Source: Acidobacteriota bacterium (GTDB lineage Bacteria > Acidobacteriota > Terriglobia > Bryobacterales > Bryobacteraceae). From it: 34,161 bases of DNA. Each line of letters starts with the position of its first letter. Position 1 is the first letter of the stretch. The stretch lies in assembly GCA_016871015.1 (NCBI GenBank), contig VFZX01000036.1:1-34161 (forward strand). The letters are read 5' to 3'. Of this stretch, positions 1-8,992 are shown piece after piece. Position numbers and translations under genes: made by a program. The notes under the pieces are model-generated. The model saw nothing but the letters and a program-made list of their open reading frames with translations. It ran no database searches and had not been told where the DNA came from.

Positions 1-128
1 CAAAATCCGAGTAGTCACCAGACGATCCTATGGCCTGCGCACTTACCGCGTCATGGAACTCTCGCTTTATCACAACCTTGGCTGCCTACCCGAGCCGCCA
101 GCTACCCACAGATTTTGCTGAGGAGGCC
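1..128 (+). mobile_element. 3' end of an insertion sequence (probably ISL3-like), cut by the window edge
   Basis: This is the terminal part of an IS that entered a TonB-receptor gene. It contains the end of a transposase frame and, overlapping its stop, a stretch (about 102-128) that read on the minus strand begins GGCCTCCTCAGCAAAATC and looks like a terminal inverted repeat. The receptor frame on the minus strand is recognisable down to about base 129 and loses family similarity beyond it, so the junction is placed at 128 plus or minus a few bases. If the element makes 8-bp target duplications, as ISL3 members do, the duplicated bases would be about 129-136. The left end and the rest of the element are outside the window. 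The family assignment comes from memory of transposase C-termini and IR style, not from a search. Confidence 0.62.
2..121 (+). CDS. Transposase, C-terminal 39 residues (partial)
   Basis: A frame open from the left window edge runs to TGA at 119-121. Its 39 residues include the pieces RVVTRRSYGLRTY, LSLYHNLG and LPEP, and end in THRFC. This basic segment, then an aromatic helix, then LPEP...H-[RK]-F before the stop matches the extreme C-terminus I associate with DDE transposases of the ISL3 (IS204/IS1001/IS1165) group. The catalytic DDE residues lie outside the window, so activity cannot be judged. The frame overlaps the false end of the interrupted receptor gene on the other strand, as expected when an IS end has landed inside that gene. 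The alternative is a chance ORF, but the residue pattern makes that less likely. Confidence 0.6.
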   Translation, partial: KIRVVTRRSYGLRTYRVMELSLYHNLGCLPEPPATHRFC

Positions 129-2732
129 GAAAGAGGAATTGTCGATGCCCTTCGAGAACGTATACGAGGCCAGGAAGTGGAGCCCCCGCGAGAAGCTCCG
201 CTCGAGGCGCGAGATGAAGGCGTGGTAGTTCGAAAACCCGTTGCGCGTGATGAGCCCGGCGCCTGGGGCGAAAGCCGGGAAGGGAAGGCGCGACACGATC
301 GAAGTGGGCCGCGCCGGATTGGCGTCGAGCGCGGCCTGGTTGGCGGTGGTCCGCCAGTCGAGCTTGGTTCCCTTGGTTCCCATGTAGCCGAGCTCGACGG
401 CCAGGTTCGGCCGGAGTTCCCGCTGCAGGTTCAGGCTCCATTGTTGGAGATATCCGGTCGGGAGGTTGGTGTCGAGCGAGCTGAAGCCGACGCTGCCGAC
501 AGTGACCTGGTCCGGAAACAGATTCGACCAGACAAACGAAGGCCGCGTGAGATCGTTGGTCAGGCTGTGGTTCAACACGTGGGGGAAATTGAAGCTGCCA
601 AACAGGACCTCGTTGTTGTTGTTCGACGCTTCGTAGAAAATGCCGTAGCTTCCGCGCACCGAATTGCGCGTGTTGCCGAACGGGCGCCAGGCGAATCCGA
701 ACCGGGGCGCGAGGTTGTTCTTGTCCTGGGGCACGAGTCCGCGCGGCGCCAGCGGCCGCTCCGTGGGAATGAATCCGCGTCCGGGCACGAAATAGTCGGC
801 CCGGCCTGGATAGATCAGGCGTCCGCCGGGAAACGTGGGATCAAACAGCGAGCGGCGGTCGCGGTCATTGGCGAACGGCGCGGCATATTCGTAGCGGAGC
901 CCGAAGCTGAGCGTCAGGTCGCCGGTCACCTTCCAGTCGTCCTGCACGAACCACTGCCACAGCGGCGACAGGTTGACGCCGTCCGGCCCCGGCGGCGCCG
1001 CGGCTCCCGCCGTCCGCGGAATTCCGAGCAGGTAGTCGCCGATCGCGCTGCGAGTGAAATTGCCCGCGAACCCGAACGACCCCTGCGTGCTGCCGATGTT
1101 GCGGATATCGAGCATCCGGTGCCGGATGTCGAAGCCAGCCTTCACGGTGTGCGACGAGCGGATCCAGGTGAGATTGTCGAGCCAGGACCAGGTGTTGACG
1201 CGTTGGGTGATGAGCGCGGGTCCGCCCAGGCCCGTGAATCCGGTGAGGTTGACGGCTGGCAGCGAGTTGAACGCGGGATCGGAGCGGCTGAGGAGGTTCC
1301 GCAGTCCCAGAACGTCGGCGAAGTTTTGCGGGTGGGGCTCAGGCGGACCCTGCAGCAGCTTGTGCCGGCTGAACGCTCCGCGGAATTCGTTGATCAGGTT
1401 TGGACGGAACAGGAAGTTGTGGCCGGCGACAATGTTGTATTGGCGTCCGCGCGGCGAATTGCGGTAGAGGGGATGGATGGCCGCGGTGATGTTCTGGGAC
1501 TCATTCGTTGTGTAACGCGCGAAGAACTGTCCCGCCCGGTTGAGTTGCTGATCGAACTTGAGTGTATGCTGATCCCAATCGTTCGCCGTGCTGACCGGGG
1601 TGAGCAGGTTGATTCCCGGCCCGAGCGATCCCCGCGGCGCCGAAACCACGGGCACGAACGGACGGTAGGCGCGAGTCGTTGGATCGACACGCGAGGCGGG
1701 AATCCGCGCACCCGGGAACGGCTGTCCTGCCGCGGCCGGATCGGTGACGCCGCCCGCGAGACTGGACAAGTCCCCATCGAGCTCGGCTTGCGTGGGAAGG
1801 CTCGAGAGCAGCGTGTTGGGTGCGCGCTGCCGGACTCCCTCGTAATTGAACAGCCAGAAGCTGCGGTTGCGTCCGTCGTAGAGCTTGGGCAGGTAGACCG
1901 GGCCGGACACGGTGCCGCCGAATTGGTTCCGGCGCAGTGCGGGCTTGCGCGCGCCGTCAAAGAAGTTCCGTGCCTGGATCTTCTCGTTGCGCAGGAATTC
2001 GAACAACACGAGCCGGAGTGAGTTCGTGCCGGACTTGGTGACCACGTTGATCTGCGCGGCGCCGTTTCCATATTCGGCGTTGAATGTGTTGCGCTGGATC
2101 TTGAACTCTTCGATGAGGTCGACGGAGGGGTCGATGAAGGTGCCGTTGGCGTTCGAATTGGTGTTGGTGGCTCCGTCGAGCATGAAGCTGTTGGACAGGC
2201 CGCGCGTGCCCGCAACCGAGAAGCGGCCGCCGGAACCCGCCACGGGCGCGATGACGCCGGGTCCCAGGATCGCGAGGGTCTGGAAGTTGCGGCCGTTGAG
2301 CGGCAACTGAACGATGCGGCGGTTGTCCACCACGGTGCCCTGGCTGGCGGTGTCGGTTTCGATAAGTGGCGTGGCTGAGGTGACCTCCACGACCTGGTCG
2401 ACCGAGCCGAGCTCCAGTTGAAAGTCGACGCGGGCGCGCTGGTCGAGCGTGAGGACGATGGCGGGTGCGAGTGCGCGTTTGAATCCGGCGGCTTCAGCCG
2501 TGATCTCATAGGGTCCGACCGCGAGTGATGGCGCCTGGTAGTCTCCGGCAGTGCTCGATCTGATTTCGCGGACGGCGTTGGTGGCGGTGTTGCGGATGCG
2601 AATGCGCGCTCCGGCAACCGCGCCTCCAGTGGAGTCGGTGACCGTCCCGAGGATGGTTCCGAACAGGGATTGGGCCGGGCCTGTGTTGGCCCAACCGAGA
2701 AGCAGGATTCCAAGCGAGGCGCGGAGTCTCAT
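102..2732 (-). pseudogene. TonB-dependent receptor (Oar-like, carboxypeptidase-regulatory domain), 3' end cut off by an IS
   Basis: This is an outer-membrane beta-barrel receptor of the Acidobacteria/Myxococcus Oar type. The start MRLRASLGILLLGWA is a signal peptide. Residues about 24-110 form a carboxypeptidase-regulatory-like domain (GTVTDSTGGAV, YEITAEAAGF). A plug domain follows (LPLNGRNFQTL, then FMLDGATNTN), then barrel strands (FNAEYGNGAAQINVVTKSGT, ARYTTNES, LSFGLRYEYAAPF). The frame stops after 876 residues at SYTFSKGIDNSSF followed by unrelated residues, whereas relatives usually reach about 1,000-1,200 and end in an aromatic strand. The missing end coincides with the IS end at about base 128. 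Without its C-terminal strands the barrel is unlikely to assemble, so the gene is probably non-functional. In intact form it would import a TonB-dependent substrate that I cannot specify. Confidence 0.88.
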
Positions 2733-2839
2733 GCCGCTCAGCGTATCATGGTCCGCCGGCGTGAAGGACTCGCCCTATCGTCGAAGTGACGGAGGCTTGC
2801 GCGGCCGCGAATCCGCCACCGGACACTCAATGGCTCGGG
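2733..2839. other. 107-bp spacer upstream of the TonB receptor
   Basis: Non-coding gap between the truncated CHAT-like gene and the receptor start. On the minus strand it carries CATGATACG about 10-18 bases before the receptor ATG, which could be a weak -10 region, but no convincing -35 box or Shine-Dalgarno was found. No continuation of the CHAT domain was found in any minus-strand frame here, so the short length of that gene is not explained by a simple frameshift within this gap. Confidence 0.35.
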
Positions 2840-3346
2840 TCATTTTGGATGCGCTCCGTTCCCGTCGACTGCCCCGTCTTTCTGCGGCGGCAACGCCTGC
2901 GTCACCCGGAAATTCCGCACCGTCTCGGCCAATACCTTTCCCGTCTTCGGATCTCTCAGAATCTCCCAAGGAATCGACATCCGGGCCGTTGACATGATCT
3001 CCACATCCGTCCGGTAGAGCTCGTCCTTCACTTCGTACCAGACCACCTGCGCCTCCGGGCTGAACTCGAAAATCCGGCGGAACAACTCCACTCCCGCCGT
3101 CAGCAACTGCCGGCCCACCTTGAGGCTCATCTGCGGACCCGGGTTCGAGGGAAACTGCTGGATATCGTCGATCATCTCCGGCAGCGCCGTTCGCAGCCAC
3201 TCCAACCGCTCAGCGTGCTGCGGAGTCCAGGGACTGGGAAACGTATTGGCGGCGACGAACACCACCCCATCCACGGCTGCGGTCGAGACAATCACCCGGA
3301 GCGTCCCCGGGACCGTTTCGCTCGCGTCGATTCGCAGGATGGGCAC
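2840..3346 (-). CDS. CHAT-domain protein, truncated at the start of the CHAT domain
   Basis: A 168-residue protein. Its layout matches the N-terminal region common in large bacterial CHAT (caspase-like) proteins: a short beta stretch (LRIDASETVPG), a helical region (ERLEWLRTALPEMIDDIQQF), the segment VGRQLLTAGVELFRRIF, then VEIMSTARMSIPWEILRDP and KVLAETVRNFRVTQ. The IPWEILRDP...FRVTQ part corresponds to the first strands of the CHAT domain (LPWELLRDP...FVR in relatives). The protein then ends in about 20 unrelated residues. The catalytic His and Cys of CHAT peptidases should lie further downstream and are absent. It starts 12 bases after the stop of the upstream cytochrome gene and is probably cotranscribed with it. 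It may be a decaying gene or a retained adaptor fragment. Start ATG at 3346, weak ribosome-binding site. Confidence 0.6.
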   Translation of the reverse strand: MPILRIDASETVPGTLRVIVSTAAVDGVVFVAANTFPSPWTPQHAERLEWLRTALPEMIDDIQQFPSNPGPQMSLKVGRQLLTAGVELFRRIFEFSPEAQVVWYEVKDELYRTDVEIMSTARMSIPWEILRDPKTGKVLAETVRNFRVTQALPPQKDGAVDGNGAHPK

Positions 3347-3358
3347 GGGATCTTGCTT

Positions 3359-6322
3359 CTAGCGCGAAGCCCTCCGGTCATCCCGAAGCGTGATCAGATA
3401 CTCCAACAGGTCGACGATTTGCTGCTCCGTCATCTTGGTTATTAAGTCCTCGGGCATCATCGACAGGTTGCTCTTCCTGCGGCTGGTGACGTCGGCGGGC
3501 TTCAGCCGCACCGTCTCGCCATTCTCGGTTTTGACCGAAATCCGCTGGGGCGTGTCCTCGGCCACAATGCCGATGACCTGCCCCTGGGACCGGGTCTCCA
3601 GAATCCACGTGACATACTCGTGCGCGATCCCGGCGCTGGGGTTCAGGATCGAGTCGAGCAGGGCTTGCTTTCCTAGTTTACCCCCGATGGCGGACAAATT
3701 GGGGCCAACAAGCGTCTTATTTGGATCCAGGCTGTGGCAAGAGGCGCAGTCGGCGCCCGTTTTCTGGTTGAACACCCGGCGTCCGGCTTCGGCGTTCCCC
3801 TGGCGGCTGGTCAGGCCGCGAGCCGGAGGCAGCCGGCTCCCCCGGGCTGCGGGTGGCGGCAAGATCTTGGCGGCGCGCGCCTGGACCGCCGGGGTCCGGA
3901 TCAGCGACACCAGGTTGGCGGCGAGGTTCTTCATCTCGGGCGGCAAGGTCTGCTTCTGCTCCATATCGAGGATGCGGTTGGCGCCCGGTTCGGTCCGGCC
4001 GAGGATGCGAAGGGCTTCGCTGCGGAGCTCGTTCGGCTCGGTGCTGGTGATGATGCGCTCAAGACTCGCGTCGAGTGCCGCCGGACGCAGCGATCCGAGT
4101 CCTCGCAGGGCGGCGATGCGGACCGGGATTGGACCGCCGCGGAAGAGTTGGTCGAGCAGCGTCGCGAATTCGAGGCTCTTCGTCTTGCCCAGGGCCTGGA
4201 TCGCCAGGATACGGGTCTCCTCGGGCGCCGCGGTATCACGGGCGACGGTGGCGAGCGCGGGTGCGAAGCGCGGGTCCTCAAGCTCGTCGGCAAGCCCGGC
4301 AGCGGACTTGGCGAGGGGCGGGGACTTGAGCGCTTCCTCGATTGCCGCTGCCACCTGCGGACTCCCGCGGTAAGGAGTCCATTCGGAGAAGATCCGCTTG
4401 CCCAGGCGTTGCAACGCGGCTTCACGCAACGGAACGGGAGCTGAGCCACTCGCCGCGATGCCGGCGACAGCGGCCATCGCCGCCTCCGACGGCTGTGCGG
4501 CAATAGCCTCCATGGCATCGATCCGTGCGCCGAGGGCGGCATCCTGCTGGGATGCCACCGCGGACAGTTCGGCGAGGCGCGGCTCGGGCCCCAGCCGCCA
4601 GTACAGACGCAGACGGCGCGGATCCGCGGGGTCCGGGAACAGGCGCGCGGTCTCCTCAACGGCGCGGTCCCCGCGGTTGCGCGCACCAAGTCCAAGGGCC
4701 TCGAGATACCAGCGGTCCTTGCCGTCGTACTGTGCGGCCAGGGCGCTCCACAGCGCATCACCCGCCGGGTAGTGCTGCAGCAGGACCGCGAGTTCGCGCC
4801 GCATCATCAGGCTCGAGTCCGCGGCCAGAGGCTTGGCCAGCTCCAGGAACTGATCGCTGAAATAGAGGTGCGCCGCACGCATCCCCGTCAGGCGGATCTG
4901 GGGATTCGAATCGGCCAGCGCGGCGCTGACGGCGGGCTTCCCTTCCGTGCCCAACGCGGCGATCACCCACAGGGCGCGCGCCCGGACCACGGGATCAGAG
5001 CTGTTCCATGCGGCATCCAGGGTGGGACGGGCGGCCGCGCCTTGCGACCGCAATTTCGAGTAGGCGAGATACCGTACCGACTGTGCCGGATTGCCGAGTG
5101 CGCTGAGGAGTCCCTCGTGCGAGTCCAGCGACACCGGAACACGCACCGCCTTGAATCCCCTCGGCGCGATCCGGTAGATGCGGCCCCGGGCGGTGTCGCC
5201 CATCTGGTGGCCGCCGACGCCGGGGTCGTACCAGTCCGAGACGTAGACCGCACCGTCCGGTCCCACTGCGGCATCCGACGGGCGGAACCAGGAATCCTCG
5301 GTCGAGACCACCGCTTCGGGCGTGAGCGAGTATCCGGCGCCCGCCTGCTCGATCATATACGCCCGGATTTCGCGTTTGCCCGCCTCGGCGTGGATGGGCA
5401 TATGGCGGTAGCGTCCGAGCAGCGTGCCCTCGTAGACCACGAGTCCGCACGGCGACCCGGCGCCGAGGCGCTCGATGTAGGGGACCACGCCCGGGTTTTC
5501 CTGGTGGAAATGCGTCCCGCGGTCCTCACGCCAGGAGCGTCCACCGGGACCCCAGTATCCGTAGTTGCCGCCTTCGAGGACGTAATGGAAACGGGTCCAG
5601 GCGTTGCCGTCGTCGTCGTTGTCGGACTGCCAGAGCGACCCGAACGAGTCCGTTGCGAGCTCGTATGGATTGCGGAAGTTATGGCCGAGGACGGTAAAGC
5701 CCGTGCCATCCGGATTCATGCGCAGCGCGGTTCCGGCGTAATACTCGCCCTTCCGTGAGCTTGTGAAGCGCTTGCCGGACTTGTCGGTGACGTCAAACCC
5801 CTGGTCGCCGGAATTGAAGTAGTAGCGGCCATCGGGCCCGAACGTGATCGCGTGGAGCCCATGGTCGTGATCGACGCCGCTCCAACCGGTGAGAAGGACT
5901 TCGCGGTTGAGCACCCGGTCGTTGGAGTCCTTGGTGTAGACCGTGATGCCGGGCGATTGCGACACGATCACCTTGTCGCCGAGGACCGAGATACCAAGGG
6001 GCGCCCGGAGAGACGGGTCTTCGTGGAAGATTTTCTTCGTGTCGGCGACGCCGTCGAGGTTGGTGTCTTCGAGGATGACGATGCGGTCGCCCTTGCGCAG
6101 GTCGGGCTGGTTCGTAAGTTGGCGGCGGTAGTTGACGGCTTCGAGGTACCAGATGCGCCCGCGCTCGTCGATGTCGATGTTGGTCGGGTTGACGACCTTG
6201 GGTTCGGCGGCCCAAAGGGTTACTTCGAGGCCCTGGGCGGGCCGGAGTCCTCTGACGGCCTGGGGGGCGGTCATCTGGGCGAAGGCGGGCAGGCACACAA
6301 GTGCCACGGTGATTGTACGCAT
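3359..6322 (-). CDS. Secreted PVC-type dehydrogenase: beta-propeller, HEAT repeats and cytochrome c
   Basis: A 987-residue exported protein of the class seen in Planctomycetes, Verrucomicrobia and Acidobacteria as membrane-bound dehydrogenase/heme-binding protein. I chose the ATG at 6320-6322 (MRTITVALVCLPAFA, signal peptide); the longer frame upstream encodes low-quality sequence overlapping the divergent cpaB gene. Residues about 20-400 form a sorbosone-dehydrogenase-like propeller (LEVTLWAAEP, GRIWYLEAVNYR, GRYYFNSGDQGFDV, NYGYWGPGGR, VSDWYDPG). Residues about 400-800 are alanine-rich HEAT-like repeats (SVRYLAYSKL, VVRARALWVIAALG, ILAIQALGKTKS). The C-terminal domain carries one heme c motif, CASCH at residues 859-863, followed by LDPNKTLVGPNLSAIGGKLG and MMPEDLITKMTEQQIVDLLEYL. 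The role is presumed to be periplasmic oxidation of a sugar or alcohol with electron transfer to heme; the substrate is unknown. Confidence 0.88.
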   Translation of the reverse strand: MRTITVALVCLPAFAQMTAPQAVRGLRPAQGLEVTLWAAEPKVVNPTNIDIDERGRIWYLEAVNYRRQLTNQPDLRKGDRIVILEDTNLDGVADTKKIFHEDPSLRAPLGISVLGDKVIVSQSPGITVYTKDSNDRVLNREVLLTGWSGVDHDHGLHAITFGPDGRYYFNSGDQGFDVTDKSGKRFTSSRKGEYYAGTALRMNPDGTGFTVLGHNFRNPYELATDSFGSLWQSDNDDDGNAWTRFHYVLEGGNYGYWGPGGRSWREDRGTHFHQENPGVVPYIERLGAGSPCGLVVYEGTLLGRYRHMPIHAEAGKREIRAYMIEQAGAGYSLTPEAVVSTEDSWFRPSDAAVGPDGAVYVSDWYDPGVGGHQMGDTARGRIYRIAPRGFKAVRVPVSLDSHEGLLSALGNPAQSVRYLAYSKLRSQGAAARPTLDAAWNSSDPVVRARALWVIAALGTEGKPAVSAALADSNPQIRLTGMRAAHLYFSDQFLELAKPLAADSSLMMRRELAVLLQHYPAGDALWSALAAQYDGKDRWYLEALGLGARNRGDRAVEETARLFPDPADPRRLRLYWRLGPEPRLAELSAVASQQDAALGARIDAMEAIAAQPSEAAMAAVAGIAASGSAPVPLREAALQRLGKRIFSEWTPYRGSPQVAAAIEEALKSPPLAKSAAGLADELEDPRFAPALATVARDTAAPEETRILAIQALGKTKSLEFATLLDQLFRGGPIPVRIAALRGLGSLRPAALDASLERIITSTEPNELRSEALRILGRTEPGANRILDMEQKQTLPPEMKNLAANLVSLIRTPAVQARAAKILPPPAARGSRLPPARGLTSRQGNAEAGRRVFNQKTGADCASCHSLDPNKTLVGPNLSAIGGKLGKQALLDSILNPSAGIAHEYVTWILETRSQGQVIGIVAEDTPQRISVKTENGETVRLKPADVTSRRKSNLSMMPEDLITKMTEQQIVDLLEYLITLRDDRRASR

Positions 6323-6406
6323 CGTCTCTATTTTGCACCAGTTCCGAACCTCAGCCCTTCTAAAGTGGCCGGTTGCTCCCGCCGATGGACGGCGTAGGCT
6401 CGATTC
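6323..6406. promoter_or_regulatory. 84-bp divergent spacer between the cytochrome gene and cpaB
   Basis: Both flanking genes start away from each other here, so promoters for both directions are expected inside or just beyond these 84 bases. I see no clear -35/-10 pair and no operator palindrome; the AT-rich stretch CTATTTTGCACC near the minus-strand start is the most promoter-like part. Confidence 0.3.
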
Positions 6407-7129
6407 ATGCGAAAAGATCTGACTCCTCTGATCGTGATCGCACTCGTGGTGGCCGGAATCGCCACGGGTATGTTTTACGTGTTTATGTCCGGAGGAGCCG
6501 CGCCCGCCGCGCAGGCCAACGCGCGTGGCGATGTGGTGGTGGCTCTGCGGCCCTTGGCAGCGGGCGAAACGATCCAGCGGACTCATTTGAAAACATCAAA
6601 GCTTGCGCTGTCGCAAATTCCCGCGGGTACGGCAGGGGACATCTCCCAGTTGGAAGGCCGTGTCGTGCTGGGCGCGATCGAACCGGGGATCCCGATCCCG
6701 CTCGAAAAAACGTCCGCGCCGGGAGGGCTTGGGGGTGTGGGAATCCCGGAAGGGATGCGCGCCGTGTCCGTCCACATCACAGACTCCTCCGGTGTGGTCG
6801 CGATGCTGAAGCCGGGCCACCGGATCGACTTGCAGTCCGTGCATGTAAAGTCCGAGCATTCCGTGGAGGTCCGCACCATCGCCGAGGACATCGAAATCCT
6901 GAACGTCTCGCGGCCCCAGGAAGGGGGCGGGAAACCGGGACTTCCGGTCGTGACCGTGCTGGTCGATCCGGCAACGGCAAACGCCGCCGGGCTCGCCGAT
7001 ACGTCCACCCGCGTGCGGGCGTCGCTGCGGAATCCGCTGGACCGGCAGCAGTTGAACCTGCCGGTGATGACGCTTGACCGGCTGCTGCATCCGGGCGCGA
7101 AACCGCAGCCAAAGCCCCAGCAACAATGA
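6407..7129 (+). CDS. cpaB: Flp pilus assembly protein CpaB/RcpC
   Basis: A 240-residue protein with one N-terminal membrane segment (residues about 7-30, LIVIALVVAGIATGMFYVF). A SAF domain follows at about 40-105 (VVALRPLAAGETIQRTHLKT, GRVVLGAIEPGIPIPLEKT), then the RcpC/CpaB C-terminal region (VGIPEGMRAVSVHITDSSGV, LKPGHRIDLQSVHV, VTVLVDPATANA). CpaB is an envelope component of the Tad (tight adherence) Flp pilus apparatus and works with the CpaC secretin. The length is normal for the family. Its stop overlaps the tadB start (ATGA at 7126-7129), so the two are translationally coupled. Confidence 0.9.
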   Translation: MRKDLTPLIVIALVVAGIATGMFYVFMSGGAAPAAQANARGDVVVALRPLAAGETIQRTHLKTSKLALSQIPAGTAGDISQLEGRVVLGAIEPGIPIPLEKTSAPGGLGGVGIPEGMRAVSVHITDSSGVVAMLKPGHRIDLQSVHVKSEHSVEVRTIAEDIEILNVSRPQEGGGKPGLPVVTVLVDPATANAAGLADTSTRVRASLRNPLDRQQLNLPVMTLDRLLHPGAKPQPKPQQQ

Positions 7130-8100
7130 CAATCGCGGCGACTCTCGCGGTACTTTTTGTTTTCGTCTTCCTGCTCGCCGCCGCGGCGGTGATCGGCGGG
7201 CGGCGGATACTGGATACCTGGGACGAGGTTCCGCGCATCGTTGAGGCAGAGGGTCCGGAGATTGATTGGAACAGTCCGGTCTCGCCTCTTCTGCTTAAGG
7301 AAGACGCCCTGAGCACGATCAGTTTCTGGCACCGGCTGCTGAACCGTGTCGACGGCATTGAAAGGATCAAGGTAAGTTTGGCTGAGTCCGGTTTGCCTTG
7401 GTCGGTGGGGCGGCTCACGGCGATGATGCTGTTCTGCGGCGCGTCGGCGTTTGCGGTCCTGTGGAAGCTGGCCTGGGTGAATTCCCTGGTCGCTCTCGGA
7501 CTTGCCTTGTTCGCCTCGCTGGTGCCGTATGCGGTAGTTGTCCGGCGGCGGTCAAAACGAATCAGACAGTTGGAGGAGCAGTTTCCCGAAGCCCTCGACT
7601 CACTCGCGAGAGCCCTCCGGGCGGGAAACACTCTCGCCGGCGGATTCGAGATGCTGGCACGCGAGACTCCCCAGCCGCTGGCGGGCGAGTTCCGCAAGAC
7701 TCTGGACGAGCGGAACTTGGGCACCAATTGGGACCAGGCGCTGGACCATCTGGCCCACCGGATCCCGGTCGTTGATGTCAGCCTGTTCGCCGCCGCGACC
7801 CAAATGCAGAGCCGGACGGGCGGAAAGCTGCATGAGGTGTTGACCAAGCTGGCGGAGAACATGCGCGAGTCGGCGGCGCTGAGACAGGAAGTCCGGGCGA
7901 TTTCGGCCCACGGAAAACTCACCGGACTGATCCTCACGCTTCTGCCTGCTGGAATCGGCGTAATGATGATGATCGTGAATCCAAGCCACATGATGGTTCT
8001 GTTTTACGATCCCACTGGACGCACGCTGTTGATCGCGGCGGCCTGCTGCCTCGTGCTGGCGCACTTTGTGATCGGCAAGCTGGTCGAGATCAAGATCTAG
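7126..8100 (+). CDS. tadB: Tad secretion system inner-membrane protein TadB
   Basis: A 324-residue type II secretion F-domain protein, TadB type. It has one membrane segment at the N-terminus (residues about 2-24), a pair at about 95-135, and two C-terminal ones at about 260-283 and 298-318. The cytoplasmic T2SSF domain carries the hallmark LEEQFPEALDSLARALRAGN and the RTGGKLHEVLTKLAENMRE segment. Together with TadC it forms the inner-membrane platform on which the TadA ATPase acts to assemble Flp pili. It starts within the cpaB stop (ATGA) and is followed after five bases by tadC. Confidence 0.92.
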   Translation: MTIAATLAVLFVFVFLLAAAAVIGGRRILDTWDEVPRIVEAEGPEIDWNSPVSPLLLKEDALSTISFWHRLLNRVDGIERIKVSLAESGLPWSVGRLTAMMLFCGASAFAVLWKLAWVNSLVALGLALFASLVPYAVVVRRRSKRIRQLEEQFPEALDSLARALRAGNTLAGGFEMLARETPQPLAGEFRKTLDERNLGTNWDQALDHLAHRIPVVDVSLFAAATQMQSRTGGKLHEVLTKLAENMRESAALRQEVRAISAHGKLTGLILTLLPAGIGVMMMIVNPSHMMVLFYDPTGRTLLIAAACCLVLAHFVIGKLVEIKI

Positions 8101-8105
8101 CCGCC

Positions 8106-8990
8106 ATGCCTGTAATGCTGATTCTCACCGGCCTGTTTCTCACGATCGCCCTGGCGGTAGTAGCAGCGGGACGTGTCTACCTTCGTAGCCGCGACCTGGC
8201 CGAAGCCTCCCCGGCGACAGGACCCTCGTCAGGATCCGCCGCCGTCCCCGAGATGCTCGCGCAGCTCGGCCAGCGTGTCCGCAGACCATCGACACGCACC
8301 GAACAGACGCGAAAGATGCTGTTCCGTGCTGGATACCGCGCACCGCGGGACCTCCACGTGTTCTATGGAATCCAGGTGTTTGGCTCGATGCTGACCGCCG
8401 GGCTGTTCGCCGCCCTCGCCGCCGGTTTCGGCCGGGACGCCACCATGGCTTGGTTGTGCGGACTCGGCTTCGGATTTCTGATCCCCCCGCGGGTTCTCGA
8501 CTGGCAGGTGCGGTCGCGAGCCCACCGGATCCGTAGCGCGGTGGCATCCGCTCTCGATTTGATGGTGCTTTCGCTCGAAGCCGGCCAAACGCTGGACCTT
8601 GCCCTGCAGGACGCCGCTGGCGCCTTGAACCAGGTCTTCCCCGACCTGAGCTCCGAACTCACCTTCTGTATTCTCGAAATGCGCGCTGGAACGAGCCGCC
8701 CGGATGCATTGCGCAGGCTCGCCGAGAGGTGCGGCGAGGAGGAAGTCAAGAAAGTCACCGGGATCCTCATCGACGGTGAGCGGTTTGGCACATCGCTTGG
8801 CCCGGCGTTGCGCGCGCACGCGCGGTATCTGCGGATCCGCTCGCGCCAGAAGGCGCAAGAAGCGACGCGGAAGGTCGGTGTCAAGCTCGTGCTGCCGATC
8901 TTCTTCCTGATTTTCCCGTCCGTGATGGTGGTGACGCTGGGTCCTGCGTACCTTCAGATGCGCAATTTTCTTGACAGCTTCGTGAAGTAA
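8106..8990 (+). CDS. tadC: Tad secretion system inner-membrane protein TadC
   Basis: A 294-residue second T2SSF protein, the partner of TadB. An N-terminal membrane segment (residues about 3-24) is followed by a soluble linker, two membrane segments at about 82-126, the F domain (SALDLMVLSLEAGQTLDLAL, then LRRLAERCGEEEVKKVTGIL and ERFGTSLGPALRAHARYLRI), and a final hydrophobic stretch (LVLPIFFLIFPSVMVVTLGP). The start ATG at 8106 lies five bases after the tadB stop without a good Shine-Dalgarno, consistent with coupling. No tadA, cpaC, tadZ, tadD or pilin gene follows; the next gene converges from the other strand only two bases after the stop. Confidence 0.9.
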   Translation: MPVMLILTGLFLTIALAVVAAGRVYLRSRDLAEASPATGPSSGSAAVPEMLAQLGQRVRRPSTRTEQTRKMLFRAGYRAPRDLHVFYGIQVFGSMLTAGLFAALAAGFGRDATMAWLCGLGFGFLIPPRVLDWQVRSRAHRIRSAVASALDLMVLSLEAGQTLDLALQDAAGALNQVFPDLSSELTFCILEMRAGTSRPDALRRLAERCGEEEVKKVTGILIDGERFGTSLGPALRAHARYLRIRSRQKAQEATRKVGVKLVLPIFFLIFPSVMVVTLGPAYLQMRNFLDSFVK

Positions 8991-8992
8991 GA

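Noticed and set aside
30-2021. Plus-strand 663-residue ORF opposite the TonB receptor
   Set aside because: Low-complexity Arg/Glu/Gly/Val-rich composition with no motif; an antisense shadow of the receptor gene in GC-rich DNA.
6323-6586. N-terminal 88-residue extension of the cytochrome gene upstream of 6322
   Set aside because: It overlaps the divergent cpaB gene, has no domain similarity, and would hide the evident signal peptide at MRTITVALVCLPAFA.
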